A stretch of 64,000 nucleotides of DNA, taken from assembly GCF_000511385.1 (NCBI RefSeq), contig NC_023137.1:2983001-3047000 (forward strand), given 5' to 3'. Positions within the stretch are counted from its first letter, which is position 1. Each line of letters opens with the position of its first letter. Positions 8,659-18,231 of the stretch are shown here, piece by piece. This DNA comes from Phaeobacter gallaeciensis DSM 26640 (GTDB lineage Bacteria; Pseudomonadota; Alphaproteobacteria; Rhodobacterales; Rhodobacteraceae). Made by a program: the position numbers and the translations under genes. Under the pieces are notes generated by a model. That model was not told where the DNA came from. It did not search any database and worked only from the letters and a program-made list of their open reading frames with translations.

Positions 8659-11600
8659 AACATCTCCTCGCAGCCCTTCACCCTGCCGCTCTGCTGTCGC
8701 CACTGCTATTTGCGACCACATTGACCCTCGCCCCAACACTGCCCCTTGCGCAGGAGCGCGAAGAGTCCGGCGGCTTGCTGGTCGATTTTCTGGAAGACAC
8801 GCTCTCCGGTGAGAGCCGCTCCATCCGCGTTACCGGACTGGAAGGGGCGCTGTCCTCACAAGCCACGCTCGAAAAGCTGACGGTGGCGGATAGCGAGGGC
8901 ATCTGGCTGACCATCGAAGGCGCTGAGCTGGATTGGAACCGGCTGGGCCTGCTGCGCGGCGATTTCTCCGTCAATACGCTGAAGGCAGATCGCATCCATG
9001 TTGTGCGCGCCCCGGCTGCACCGCTGGAAGATCCGGATCTGCCAACCCCCGAGGCAGCGCCGTTCCAGCTGCCCGAGCTGCCGGTGTCGATCAACATAGG
9101 CGAAATCAAGGTGGGACGTCTCACCCTCGGGCAGGATCTGATCGGGGTTGCAGCTGTGCTGAGCCTTGATGGATCCATGAGCCTGGCCGATGGCACGCTC
9201 GACAGCGCCTTGCAGATCGCCCGCCTTGACCGTGACAGCGACCGGCTCGACCTCAAGGCCGGGTTTGCCAATGACACCGGCACGATCACCGTTGATATGA
9301 TCCTGGAGGAGGACGATGGCGGGCTGGTTTCCACCGCATTGGCCCTGCCCGGCGGACCCGATATCCGTCTTGCCCTGCAAGGCAGCGGCCCGGTTGAGGA
9401 TTTCAGCGCCGATCTGACGCTGGATACTGATGGCGCACGCCGCATCGGCGGCACTGTGGTGCTTGCGGCGGCGGGCGATGCCCCTGCGGACCCAACGCAA
9501 GGCAGCCGCCCAATCGGATTTCGCGCCGACCTGACCGGCGATATCACAGAACTGGTTGATCCGGTCTATCAACCTTTTTTCGGCCCCGATATGCGTGCCC
9601 GGCTGCACGGTCAGACCCGTGCCATGGGTGGTGTCATGATCGACGATCTGGCCCTCACGACGCAGGCACTGGATATCTCAGGCTTTGTGGAGGTTGCCGC
9701 CGGTGGGGCGTTGGAAAGCGCCGATTTGCGCGCCGATGTGACCCCGCCGCCCGGACAGGAGGCCGTTGTATTGCCGGTGGCAGGCGGCTCCACCACCGTC
9801 GCGGACCTGTCCCTGCGCGCGGAAAAACCGGCGGGAAGTGATTGGACCGTGGCCGCAAAAATGGAACGGCTCAACAATCCGGACCTACGTCTTGCCCGCG
9901 CTGAACTGGAGATGACCGGCACTCTGGATCAAACTCAGAGTCTGTCACTGGATGGGCAGATCGCGGCAGCGCTGACCGGACTGGTGCCCACAGATCCCGC
10001 GCTGGCTGAGGCTCTTGGCAGCGCTCTGACCTTTGACGGCCGGGTGACCACGGATGGCCCGGGGGCGCTGCGGATCACCGATATGCTGCTTTTGGGCACA
10101 GACTATGGTGCCACCGGTGCGATGACCATCGACGGGCTGGAAAGCGGGCTGCGGATTGCGGCCGATATCGAAGCCAACGCCCAGAACCTCGCCCGGTTCT
10201 CAGGCCTTGCAGGGCAATCGCTGGATGGGCGGATGACAGCCACCGCTGTTGGCTCTGCCACCCCGCTTTCGGGGGCGTTTGACATTGATCTGTCGGTGCT
10301 GGGGCAGGATCTCTCTGCCGGGCTAAAACCGGTTGACGATCTGATCGGCGGCACCACCACCATCGCACTGAAGGCCGCGCGCGATGAGGCCGGGCTGCGG
10401 ATTGATCGGTTTGATCTGGACGCAAAGGCGCTGACCGCCCAAGCAAACGGGCAACTGGGCAGCACCTCTGGCCAGCTGTCTCTAGGGGCAACGTTGAAAC
10501 AGCTGGAGAAGGTCCTGCCACAGGCCCCCGGCCCCTTAGCGTTCAGCGCCGAGATCACCCGTGACAACAAGACGTTCTCTGGCGTTGCAGAGCTGCGAGG
10601 GCCCAAATCCTCACGTGCAGAGCTGACCGGTCAGATGACGACCAACGGCGACGGCGATCTTCAGTTCGATGCGGCAATCAATGCGCTGGAACGCTTTGTG
10701 CCAACCCTTGCGGGCTCCCTGAGCGCCAAGGGCACCGCCAGCCGCCGCGCCGGGGTTTGGACCTTTGATGGCGCGGCAGAAGGACCGGCGGGATTGTCTG
10801 CGGATCTTGATGGCACGGTCTCAGAGAACAAAGGCGACGCCGATATCACCTTTGACGCGCTGGTGGCCGAAGTGCAGCGGTTTGTGCCCGGACTGCCGGG
10901 ACGGTTGACCGCCGAGGGCACCGCGCGTCGCCGAGACGGGGTGTGGCAGATCAATAGCCGCGCCATTGGCCCGGCAGGTGTCACCAGCACCGTCGCGGGC
11001 AGCTGGGACGAGGTGCAGGGCCGCGCCGATATCGATGCCAAAGGGCAGTTGCGGCTGGAAGGGTTGAACCCGTTCATTTCCCCCAATCTGATCCGTGGCC
11101 CGGCACAATTTGATCTGTCTCTGAAGGGCGAGCCATCGCTTGCAAATCTGAGCGGTCAGATCCGCACCAGCGGTACCTCATTGGCCATTCCAGCCGCAGC
11201 GCAGCGGATCGACGCCATCAACGCAACAGTCTCTATCGCGCGATCCAGAGCCGATATTCAGCTGACAGCTGCGCCTCGTGATGGTGGCCAGCTGCGTGTT
11301 AGCGGACCGGTCGGATTAATCGCACCCTTTGATGCTCAATTGCAGATCGCCCTGGCCAATATCGGGCTGAGCGACCAACTCTCCTATGAAACCGAGCTGT
11401 CCGGTGCATTGACACTCTCCGGTGCTCTGATTGGTACCAACCGCCTGTCCGGGCGAATCGATGTCGGCGAGACCAACATCAACCTGGCCACCGCCGGCGG
11501 TTCTGTGACCGCCGCCCCAATCCCCGACATACGGCATCAGGGCGAACCCGCAGAGGTGCGCCGCACCCGTTCCTGGGCCGGTCTGATCGACAGCGGCAAT

Positions 11601-12320
11601 GGTGGCAGCGGTGGGTCCGGCCGGACACTTCTGGATGTGCTAATCAGCGCGCCAAATCGCATCAATGCCCGTGGGCGCGGTGTACGCGCCGAACTGGGTG
11701 GCCAGATCCAGCTGCGTGGCAGCACCGCCAATCTGGCGCCCGCTGGCCAGATCAGCCTGATCCGGGGCACCTTCGATATTCTGGGACGGCGATTGGCGCT
11801 GGATGAGGGGCAGATCACTCTGCAGGGCGATTTGCGCCCCTACCTGCTGCTGCGCTCCTCCGCCGCAACCTCCGAAGGCACCGCGACGCTGGAGCTTTCC
11901 GGGCTGATTGATAGCCCCTCCATCAAAGTGACTTCCGACCCGGAACGTCCCAGCGAGGAGGCATTGGCGCTGTTGCTGTTCGGAGACAACATTCAGGATC
12001 TGTCCCCCTTGGCCTTGGCCCGACTGGCCGGATCGGTCGCCACCCTCAGTGGACGAGGTGGCAGCAATCGCGCCGAGGGCAAGCTGCGGGACGAGACCGG
12101 GGCCAGCAATGTGGAACTCGGGCTCGACAACCTTGGCGCGGGACTTCTGGATATCGGCGGCTATGTGTCCGAGAACGTTTATACCGATTTCAACGTTAAC
12201 ACCCGCGGCGACAGCGAGCTGAGCATCAACCTGGATGTCAGCAAAAGCCTGACCGTCACAGGCAAGGTTGATGGCGAGGGCGAAACCGGCGTTGGTCTCT
12301 TCTTCAAGCGCGATTATTGA
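8655..12320 (+). CDS. tamB: TamB translocation and assembly module protein
   Basis: Long periplasm-spanning partner of TamA, 1221 residues, thought to move lipids or outer-membrane proteins between the membranes. It has an N-terminal hydrophobic anchor or signal (ALLSPLLFATTLTLAPTLPLA), a very long repetitive beta-rich middle, and the conserved C-terminal DUF490/TamB region (for example LLDVLISAPNRINARGRG, GQISLIRGTFDILGRRL, SEEALALLLFGDN), ending TGVGLFFKRDY. Translation starts at TTG in a TTGA overlap with the tamA stop, which suggests coupled translation of the pair. Confidence 0.92.
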   Translation: MKHLLAALHPAALLSPLLFATTLTLAPTLPLAQEREESGGLLVDFLEDTLSGESRSIRVTGLEGALSSQATLEKLTVADSEGIWLTIEGAELDWNRLGLLRGDFSVNTLKADRIHVVRAPAAPLEDPDLPTPEAAPFQLPELPVSINIGEIKVGRLTLGQDLIGVAAVLSLDGSMSLADGTLDSALQIARLDRDSDRLDLKAGFANDTGTITVDMILEEDDGGLVSTALALPGGPDIRLALQGSGPVEDFSADLTLDTDGARRIGGTVVLAAAGDAPADPTQGSRPIGFRADLTGDITELVDPVYQPFFGPDMRARLHGQTRAMGGVMIDDLALTTQALDISGFVEVAAGGALESADLRADVTPPPGQEAVVLPVAGGSTTVADLSLRAEKPAGSDWTVAAKMERLNNPDLRLARAELEMTGTLDQTQSLSLDGQIAAALTGLVPTDPALAEALGSALTFDGRVTTDGPGALRITDMLLLGTDYGATGAMTIDGLESGLRIAADIEANAQNLARFSGLAGQSLDGRMTATAVGSATPLSGAFDIDLSVLGQDLSAGLKPVDDLIGGTTTIALKAARDEAGLRIDRFDLDAKALTAQANGQLGSTSGQLSLGATLKQLEKVLPQAPGPLAFSAEITRDNKTFSGVAELRGPKSSRAELTGQMTTNGDGDLQFDAAINALERFVPTLAGSLSAKGTASRRAGVWTFDGAAEGPAGLSADLDGTVSENKGDADITFDALVAEVQRFVPGLPGRLTAEGTARRRDGVWQINSRAIGPAGVTSTVAGSWDEVQGRADIDAKGQLRLEGLNPFISPNLIRGPAQFDLSLKGEPSLANLSGQIRTSGTSLAIPAAAQRIDAINATVSIARSRADIQLTAAPRDGGQLRVSGPVGLIAPFDAQLQIALANIGLSDQLSYETELSGALTLSGALIGTNRLSGRIDVGETNINLATAGGSVTAAPIPDIRHQGEPAEVRRTRSWAGLIDSGNGGSGGSGRTLLDVLISAPNRINARGRGVRAELGGQIQLRGSTANLAPAGQISLIRGTFDILGRRLALDEGQITLQGDLRPYLLLRSSAATSEGTATLELSGLIDSPSIKVTSDPERPSEEALALLLFGDNIQDLSPLALARLAGSVATLSGRGGSNRAEGKLRDETGASNVELGLDNLGAGLLDIGGYVSENVYTDFNVNTRGDSELSINLDVSKSLTVTGKVDGEGETGVGLFFKRDY

Positions 12321-12346
12321 CGCGCGCCCTCACCCGCTGAGCTGCG

Positions 12347-13297
12347 TCAGCTGCCGCGACCGGCTTTTTCAATCGCGAAACGCGCGGCCCCGCTAACGCC
12401 GGCGGCATCATCGGTAATGAGCCACAGCGGCGTGGTCTCACAGCGGCTCTGCACGCCGGTTGCAGGTTGCAGGAAACTGTTGAGGAACACCTCACAGGCG
12501 GGGGTGCCAAGAATGCCGCGTGCCACGCTGCCAGCAAAGAAAATCCCCTGCCCCGGCATATAGGTTGGCACCAGCTCGCGGGCAAAATCCCCCAAGAGCC
12601 GCGCCCAGCTGGTGACGGTTTGGCCCGCAGGGCTGTCACCATCGGCGAGGTAATCCGCCACGATTTGCGCGCCACCTTCAGCGGCAACACCGTGCAAGGC
12701 CTGATGATACCGCACCAGCCCTCTCCCCGAGAACAGGTCTTCATTGGTGGCAAATTCACTTGCCCGCTCGCCGAGTATACCTGTCAAACCACGCGCAACA
12801 GGAGCCGAAAGGCTGGTGTGGCCCATCTCCGCCTCTGCGGTGTGACCCTCTACTGACAGCGACACGTTAAAGCCGGTGCCGATGCCCGCCACCAACGCTT
12901 GCGTCCCCCGTTGATGCCCTGCACGCAACGACGACAGCTGGCCCGGGATCAGCGCAGGCAGCGAATGGCCAAGCGCGGCCAGATCGTTGATCACATCCAC
13001 CCGTGCGCCTGCCCCAAGCTGCAACTGCTGCGCAAGACCCGCAGCAGTGCCCTGCCAGTTGCGGTTGGTCAGCTGATATTCATTGCCATAAACCGGCCCT
13101 GCCACGGCAATACAGGCGCCAGCCAGCGGCGGCAGATCCGGCTGGGTACAATAGGCCGCCAGAACATCATCAAGGCTGGAAAAGCTATCATTGGCAAAGC
13201 TCTGCAGGGCAGTGACCCCGATTTCAGGCCCGGCAAGGGCCAGCCGGGTATTGCTGCCGCCCACGTCGCCAACCAGCACTGTCATATCCGAGCCCAT
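12347..13297 (-). CDS. glk: Glucokinase (Glk family)
   Basis: Phosphorylates glucose with ATP to glucose 6-phosphate in the cytoplasm. The 316-residue protein has the phosphate-binding motif LVGDVGGSNTRLALAG at its N-terminus, INDLAALGHSLPAL for sugar binding, VAGIGTGFNVSL for ATP binding and EMGHTSL. It is the non-ROK hexokinase-type glucokinase. The ATG at 13297 follows AGAAAGGCAGAG; a GTG 39 bases upstream would add residues outside the conserved fold, and an ATG 12 bases downstream is also possible. It is convergent with tamB and divergent from a glycosyltransferase gene. Confidence 0.92.
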   Translation of the reverse strand: MGSDMTVLVGDVGGSNTRLALAGPEIGVTALQSFANDSFSSLDDVLAAYCTQPDLPPLAGACIAVAGPVYGNEYQLTNRNWQGTAAGLAQQLQLGAGARVDVINDLAALGHSLPALIPGQLSSLRAGHQRGTQALVAGIGTGFNVSLSVEGHTAEAEMGHTSLSAPVARGLTGILGERASEFATNEDLFSGRGLVRYHQALHGVAAEGGAQIVADYLADGDSPAGQTVTSWARLLGDFARELVPTYMPGQGIFFAGSVARGILGTPACEVFLNSFLQPATGVQSRCETTPLWLITDDAAGVSGAARFAIEKAGRGS

Positions 13298-13380
13298 GTG
13301 CTCTGCCTTTCTGAATGTCCGAATTTTGCGAGACACTGCCGTATTCAGAGCCGAAATGCAATTCTGCGACAGTCACAATT

Positions 13381-13390
13381 TTAGCGCTAA
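13381..13390. promoter_or_regulatory. Palindrome TTAGCGCTAA, LacI-type operator candidate
   Basis: A perfect ten-base palindrome with a central CG lies in the 172-base gap between divergent glk and the glycosyltransferase gene. Central-CG palindromes of this kind are typical of LacI-family sugar regulators, which often control glk in related bacteria. No regulator gene is adjacent. Confidence 0.4.
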
Positions 13391-13469
13391 CATTGCAAGC
13401 ATCCCCCCGCAATGTGCTTGCCACAGATGGTTGTTTTGCACAGTTTGGATCTGTCAGACAGGAGTTCCG

Positions 13470-14579
13470 ATGACCGGCACGACAGATCCCTCCCGCACAG
13501 CGGCCCCGGTCCCGACCGGCCCAAAGGCTGGCCGGGTGCTGTCGCGCCTTGCAGGTTGGTTCGACAGCAAGATCGGCCTGCCGTTTGACCGGTTGCGCTT
13601 TCGCATCTCGCTCCGGCATCTGTCGGGACCTCGGAAAATTGACCTCCCGCGTGAGGCTGTGACCGTGGTCGCGCTGGTCCGGGATGGCGCCTATTACCTT
13701 GACGTGTTCCTGGCCCACTACCGCGCACTTGGGGTGTCGCATTTCGTTTTCTGTGACACCGGATCAACCGACGGCACGCTAGCGCAGCTGGCGCAGGAGC
13801 CGGATGTTACCGTGCTGCAATCCCGCCTCCCCTGGGGCCGGTTCGAGAATATCTTTCGCGGTTATGCAGCGCGCAAATTCTCTGCGGATCGTTGGTGTCT
13901 TTTTGCCGATATGGACGAGATCCTTGAATTCGAGGGACAGGCCCAGCTCGGCTTGAGCGGACTTCTGCGCTATCTCAACCAGCATGAATACAGCGCGATG
14001 ATGGCCCAGATGCTGGAGATGTTCCCGCAGGCCCCGCTGCGGTCGGTGGCGCAGCAATCCTACCCTGAGGTGCAGCGGAGTTTTTGCCACTATGATATCA
14101 GCGCTGTCTGCGCCTTGGACTATCATGATCCGGCGACTGGCTTGGGTTTCTTCCTGTCCCAAAACCAGATCCCCGATGCGCCCCCGCCCAAGATGCAGTT
14201 TGGCGGCATACGTGGTGCTGTCTTCGGGGAGCGCTGTTGCCTGAGCAAACACCCGCTGGTGTTTATCGGCGCTGACATCGACCCGGCGATGCATCCACAT
14301 GTGTCGGCCGGCGTCCGGGTTGCGGACACGATGGCCGTGCTGAAACACTATAAATTCGCCAATGATCCGATGGCACGGGATCAGGCTTCACTGGAAGCAG
14401 CCGCCATCCCCCATGGTGAGGATGCGCTGCGGGTTGCGGGCTTTGCCAAGAAGCCTGATCTGACATTGTGGTCGCAAACTGCGCAGGAATACGATGGCCC
14501 CGAAACCGGACCTGCAGCGCTGCGCAAGGCCGGGTTTCTGCAGGTTTCGGCGCGCTATCTAGCGGAGATTGCGGACTAA
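13470..14579 (+). CDS. Glycosyltransferase (family 2-like, PF13704 type)
   Basis: Predicted cytoplasmic glycosyltransferase of 369 residues. The catalytic domain starts near VTVVALVRDGAYYLDVFLAHYRALGVSHFVFCDTGSTDGT and contains the metal-binding LFADMDEIL motif, the DxD-like centre of this family of large-polysaccharide transferases. ATG 13470 is chosen because AGGAG lies just ahead; the longer open frame upstream crosses the glk promoter and has no similarity. The stop overlaps the next glycosyltransferase start by one base (TAATG), so the two are coupled. The sugar donor is unknown. Confidence 0.85.
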   Translation: MTGTTDPSRTAAPVPTGPKAGRVLSRLAGWFDSKIGLPFDRLRFRISLRHLSGPRKIDLPREAVTVVALVRDGAYYLDVFLAHYRALGVSHFVFCDTGSTDGTLAQLAQEPDVTVLQSRLPWGRFENIFRGYAARKFSADRWCLFADMDEILEFEGQAQLGLSGLLRYLNQHEYSAMMAQMLEMFPQAPLRSVAQQSYPEVQRSFCHYDISAVCALDYHDPATGLGFFLSQNQIPDAPPPKMQFGGIRGAVFGERCCLSKHPLVFIGADIDPAMHPHVSAGVRVADTMAVLKHYKFANDPMARDQASLEAAAIPHGEDALRVAGFAKKPDLTLWSQTAQEYDGPETGPAALRKAGFLQVSARYLAEIAD

Positions 14580-15562
14580 TGACTGATGTATCCTCTCCCG
14601 CGCCCCCGGCTCTCACGTCCCCCATCGTCGACGCGGTGGTGATTGGCCGCAACGAGGGCGCACGGCTGGTTGCTTGCCTGAACAGCCTGCAGGGGCAGGT
14701 CCGCCGGGTGATTTATGTCGACAGCGGATCAACTGACGGATCGGTTGCCGCCACCGAGGCGATGGGGATCAAGGTGATCAGCCTCGAAATGAGCCAACGA
14801 TTTACAGCCGCCCGCGCCCGCAACGCAGGTCTGGCCCATCTGGATGGCGACTGTGAGTACGTGCAGCTGGTGGACGGCGACTGCGAAGTGGTGCCCGGGT
14901 GGATCGCCGCCGCGGCCGCACGGCTGGAGGCTGATCCGCAGCTGGCGGTCGTGTGCGGGCGACGGCGGGAACGCGCCCCTGAGGCCTCTGTCTACAATCA
15001 ACTGTGCGACGATGAATGGAACACGCCCATCGGCCCGGCCAAGGCCTGTGGCGGGGATGCGCTGATGCGGCTTCGCGCCCTGCAGGAGGTCGGCGGCTAT
15101 CGCAACGCTCTGATTGCGGGTGAGGAACCGGAGCTGTGCCTGCGTCTGGCGCGGGCTGGCTGGAGCATCTGGCGGCTGGATGCGGAGATGACGCTGCACG
15201 ACGCGCAGATGCACCGATTTTCGCAATGGTGGCAACGCAGCCGTCGCGCTGGTTTTGCCTTCGCCGAAGGCGCAGCGCTGCATGGCGCGGGCCCCGAACG
15301 CCATTGGGTTGCTGAAACCCGGCGCGCATTGCTTTGGGGGGCCGGGATCCCGCTGCTGACCCTGATACTCCTGCCGTTTTCAGGCTGGGCGCTGCTCCTG
15401 CTGCTGATCTATCCCGCGCAAGGTCTGCGCCTGTCACACAGGATGGGCCGCACCCGTGCCCTCTATTCCATGCTTGGCAAATTTGCCGAAGCACAGGGCG
15501 CGCTGGAATATCATTGGCTGCGGCTGCGCGGACGCAATCGCGGGCTGCTGGAATACAAGTAG
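14579..15562 (+). CDS. Family 2 glycosyltransferase with C-terminal membrane segment
   Basis: GT-A fold glycosyltransferase of 327 residues. The nucleotide-binding start (VDAVVIGRNEGARLVACLNSL), STDGS, and the VDGDCEV motif that coordinates the metal are all present, followed by GEEPELCLRLARAGW, the usual acceptor-side acidic motif. Two hydrophobic segments near the C-terminus (GIPLLTLILLPFSGWALLLLLIY) would anchor it at the inner membrane. It is translationally coupled to the preceding transferase and belongs to the polysaccharide locus. Confidence 0.88.
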   Translation: MTDVSSPAPPALTSPIVDAVVIGRNEGARLVACLNSLQGQVRRVIYVDSGSTDGSVAATEAMGIKVISLEMSQRFTAARARNAGLAHLDGDCEYVQLVDGDCEVVPGWIAAAAARLEADPQLAVVCGRRRERAPEASVYNQLCDDEWNTPIGPAKACGGDALMRLRALQEVGGYRNALIAGEEPELCLRLARAGWSIWRLDAEMTLHDAQMHRFSQWWQRSRRAGFAFAEGAALHGAGPERHWVAETRRALLWGAGIPLLTLILLPFSGWALLLLLIYPAQGLRLSHRMGRTRALYSMLGKFAEAQGALEYHWLRLRGRNRGLLEYK

Positions 15563-15581
15563 CGGCTGAGCGCCCAGCCGA

Positions 15582-16349
15582 TCAGGGATGGCGCAGCCGC
15601 AACGCATGTAGCAGCTGACCCGGAAGGATGGCGATGCAGCGCAAATACCGCGGTCCCAGACGGCGCGGGCTGCTCAATGCGCGCCAAAACCACTCCAGTG
15701 CCAGCCCGCGCACCCAGGCGGGCGCGCGTTTTTGGTGCCCGCCAAGGAAGTCCAATCCTGCCCCCACCGAGGCAAAGCCGACCTCCGGCGCCAAAGCGCG
15801 GCCACGGGCAGCCATGATTTCCTGCTTCGGCGCACCAAGGGCCAGAAAACACAAACCAATCTGTTTGCGCGCCAACTCGGACAGAATTTTCTCCGCCTCA
15901 GGGCTGTTGGGATCAAACACCCCAGAGGGCGCGTGACACCACGCCACCTCAAGCCCCGGCACCTCAGCCTGCAAGGCGCGCGAAGCATCCTGAAGTGCCG
16001 CGTCAGTGCTGCCGACCAGGGCGATTGGCACCCCAGCGCGGGCGGCCCAGCGGCACAGGGGCACCACCATGTCTGAGCCCGGCATCAATGCCACAGGCCG
16101 CTGCGCCAGCTGCGACAACCAGACAATTGGGCGGCCATCCGCAACCACAAAATCCTGCGCGGCATAGGCCTTCAGAAACGCAGGTGAGCTGCGCATTTTT
16201 ACCAGATGGTCAAGGTTGACCGTCGCCAATGCAAAGCCGCGGCGGGTCTGGAAATGCCCCATAACCGCCTGCTCCAATCGCGCTGGATCGGCGATATTCA
16301 CATCAATCCGCGTGTCCTGAATGTCAAAATACACCCGCTGCCCCCTCAT
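15582..16349 (-). CDS. WecG/TagA/CpsF-family glycosyltransferase
   Basis: GT26 family enzyme, usually adding the second sugar, often an N-acetyl-mannosamine derivative, to an undecaprenyl-linked saccharide. Recognisable blocks are TVNLDHLVKM, VVADGRPIVW, ALVGSTD, LGAPKQE and VGAGLDFLGG followed by KRAPAWVRGLALEWFWR. The start at 16349 has GAGG eight bases upstream; an earlier ATG at 16379 would add ten residues and has poorer spacing. It is convergent with the GT2 gene and divergent from the Wzy-like gene. With the ExoY-like transferase at 40.7 kb it could build the lipid-linked disaccharide. Confidence 0.9.
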   Translation of the reverse strand: MRGQRVYFDIQDTRIDVNIADPARLEQAVMGHFQTRRGFALATVNLDHLVKMRSSPAFLKAYAAQDFVVADGRPIVWLSQLAQRPVALMPGSDMVVPLCRWAARAGVPIALVGSTDAALQDASRALQAEVPGLEVAWCHAPSGVFDPNSPEAEKILSELARKQIGLCFLALGAPKQEIMAARGRALAPEVGFASVGAGLDFLGGHQKRAPAWVRGLALEWFWRALSSPRRLGPRYLRCIAILPGQLLHALRLRHP

Positions 16350-16510
16350 GCGCCGGACCTCATGCATCAGAACCGGCATTCCTATTCGATCACATGGCCT
16401 TGCCTCTGTTTCAAGAGTTTACCTCAGAATACGAATGCGGGCGACAGCGCAGTCATCTGGGGCTAAACTTATGTTCATGGGGGCAAATAGGAGCCTGAGG
16501 TCCGCACGCA

Positions 16511-17974
16511 ATGCCAAATGCACTGGCCTATCTGATGCTGATCGCCTGGCCGGTGATCGCATATAAACTGTTTCGGCGAATGTCGCTGCAGCAGGCGATT
16601 TTGTGGTGCGTAATCGGCGGCTATCTGTTCCTGCCGCCGCTGGCGGTGTTCGACCTGCCATTGGTGCCGGATATGGATAAGGACTCCATCCCAGCTGTCG
16701 TCGCCTTTGTGATCTGTGCCTATATCCTGCGCAAACGGGTTGAGATCTGGCCACGCCATCCGGTCATGCGGGGGCTGGTAGCGATTTTTCTGGGATCGGT
16801 GATTGCAACCGTGGTGACCAACGGCGACCCGATTGTGTTCCGCGTTATCGAAAACGCCGAGCCCATCGTCTTTCCCACCTACGCGCTGCCGGGCCTGCGC
16901 TGGCGCGATCTCGGCTCGGTGATGATCAACCAGATGATCGTGCTGCTGCCGTTCTTTCTGGCGCGGCGCTATCTGTCACATCCCGACCAGCAGCGCCAAT
17001 TGGTGATCGTGCTGATGGTGGCAGGGTTGGTCTACTCCGTCCCCTCGTTGTTTGAGGTCCGCTTCAGCCCGCAGCTGAACACCTGGATCTATGGCTTTTT
17101 CCAGCATGACTTCAGCCAGACGATGCGCCAGGGCGGATTCCGCCCCATCGTCTTCCTGCCGCACAGCCTGTGGCTGGCGTTGTTCATGCTGATGTCAGTT
17201 CTGGCGGCCACCGCGCTGGCCCGGAGCGCGGAAGCCCCGGATAAACGCCAATACACGATTGCGGCGGTCTATCTCTTTGGTGTGCTGGTGCTCTGCAAGA
17301 GCATTGCATCGCTGGTCTATGGTCTTGTCTTCACCCCCTTTGTCGCCATGGCGTCTTACCGGATGCAGATGCGGCTTGCCCTGGCACTGGGCGTGGTGGC
17401 GATTGTCTATCCGATGCTGCGCAATCTTGGGCTGGTGCCGGTGGATGCGATTCTGGCGCAAGCTCAGGCCTTCAGCCCGGAACGGGCCCAATCCCTTGGA
17501 TTTCGGTTTACCAATGAAGCGCTGATGCTGGACCGCGCCGCTGACAAACCCTGGTTTGGCTGGGGGGGCTGGGGCCGCAATCTGGTCCGCAATCTGGAAA
17601 GCGGGGAGATCGAGTCGATCCCTGACGGGCGCTGGATTCTGGTTTTTGGAACCTTCGGCTGGGTCGGCTATATCGCTGAGATGGGCCTGTTGGCAGGGCC
17701 CTTGGTTCTGCTGTGGCAACAGGTGCGCCGCCATGCGGCGTCGACGCTGTCGCCTTTTGCAGCCCCTCTGGCACTGATGCTGGCCGCGACCTTGGTGGAC
17801 ATGTTGCTGAACGCCACGCTGACGCCGGTGACATGGCTTTGTGCCGGGTCGGTTCTGGGCTATGCTGAGCGGCTGCGATATCCTGGTCTCTTTACCCCCA
17901 AACGGCAGCTGTTCGATGGCAATCAGGCTCTGGCAACTGCACCACCACCGCGCAAACGGCGCAGCGTGCTATGA
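16511..17974 (+). CDS. O-antigen polymerase/ligase-like membrane protein (Wzy-like)
   Basis: Polytopic inner-membrane protein of 487 residues with about ten to twelve hydrophobic segments and a large loop before the last third (PWFGWGGWGRNLVRNLESGE, then DGRWILVFGTFGWVGYIAEMGLL). The layout matches the Wzy/WaaL superfamily, which is poorly conserved, so polymerase versus ligase cannot be decided. A GGAG/TGAGG site precedes the ATG. The proline- and arginine-rich tail PPPRKRRSVL is cytosolic in character. In a locus with Wzx, Wzz and ExoY-like genes, a repeat-unit polymerase is the simplest reading. Confidence 0.78.
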   Translation: MPNALAYLMLIAWPVIAYKLFRRMSLQQAILWCVIGGYLFLPPLAVFDLPLVPDMDKDSIPAVVAFVICAYILRKRVEIWPRHPVMRGLVAIFLGSVIATVVTNGDPIVFRVIENAEPIVFPTYALPGLRWRDLGSVMINQMIVLLPFFLARRYLSHPDQQRQLVIVLMVAGLVYSVPSLFEVRFSPQLNTWIYGFFQHDFSQTMRQGGFRPIVFLPHSLWLALFMLMSVLAATALARSAEAPDKRQYTIAAVYLFGVLVLCKSIASLVYGLVFTPFVAMASYRMQMRLALALGVVAIVYPMLRNLGLVPVDAILAQAQAFSPERAQSLGFRFTNEALMLDRAADKPWFGWGGWGRNLVRNLESGEIESIPDGRWILVFGTFGWVGYIAEMGLLAGPLVLLWQQVRRHAASTLSPFAAPLALMLAATLVDMLLNATLTPVTWLCAGSVLGYAERLRYPGLFTPKRQLFDGNQALATAPPPRKRRSVL

Positions 17975-18231
17975 TGCCGCATTCTCTTCGCAATTTTGGC
18001 AGGATTGGACACAATCCGTCCCTAACGATACCGTATATCTTTTGCAGGGTTCACGTTGCGAACAGGGTTTTCCGTCGGCTTGGGGGCCAGCGGGCGAACA
18101 CCCTGTTCACAGATTGGGGACCAATTCGTGCCACTGTTGCAGGGCCACCCAGATAGGGTGGTCAGTGTTGTTAATTGGTTGGGGCTATGTCCGGTGCTGC
18201 GTTCACGGCCGGGCACATGATTTGAGGACGA
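17975..18231 (+). promoter_or_regulatory. Leader region of the PKS-NRPS operon
   Basis: Non-coding 257 bases ahead of the seven-gene operon. It contains a short hairpin GGATTG-GACA-CAATCC (18002-18017) that could end transcription of the preceding gene, a pair of GAACA-centred dyads (listed separately), and GAGGACGA just before the TTG start. I could not place -35 and -10 boxes with confidence. Confidence 0.5.
18060..18108. repeat. Two GAACA dyads upstream of the PKS gene
   Basis: GAACA-CCC-TGTTC (18096-18108) is a perfect interrupted dyad. GAACA-GGG-TTTTC (18060-18072) is an imperfect second copy 36 bases away. In addition GAACAGGGT (18060-18068) and ACCCTGTTC (18100-18108) form a nine-base inverted repeat across the interval. 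The arrangement looks like paired operator sites for one dimeric regulator. It does not match the alphaproteobacterial LexA box. Confidence 0.4.

Noticed and set aside
18096..18108. LexA (SOS) box upstream of the PKS
   Set aside because: The alphaproteobacterial LexA box is a GTTC-N7-GTTC direct repeat. Here the half sites are inverted with shorter spacing.
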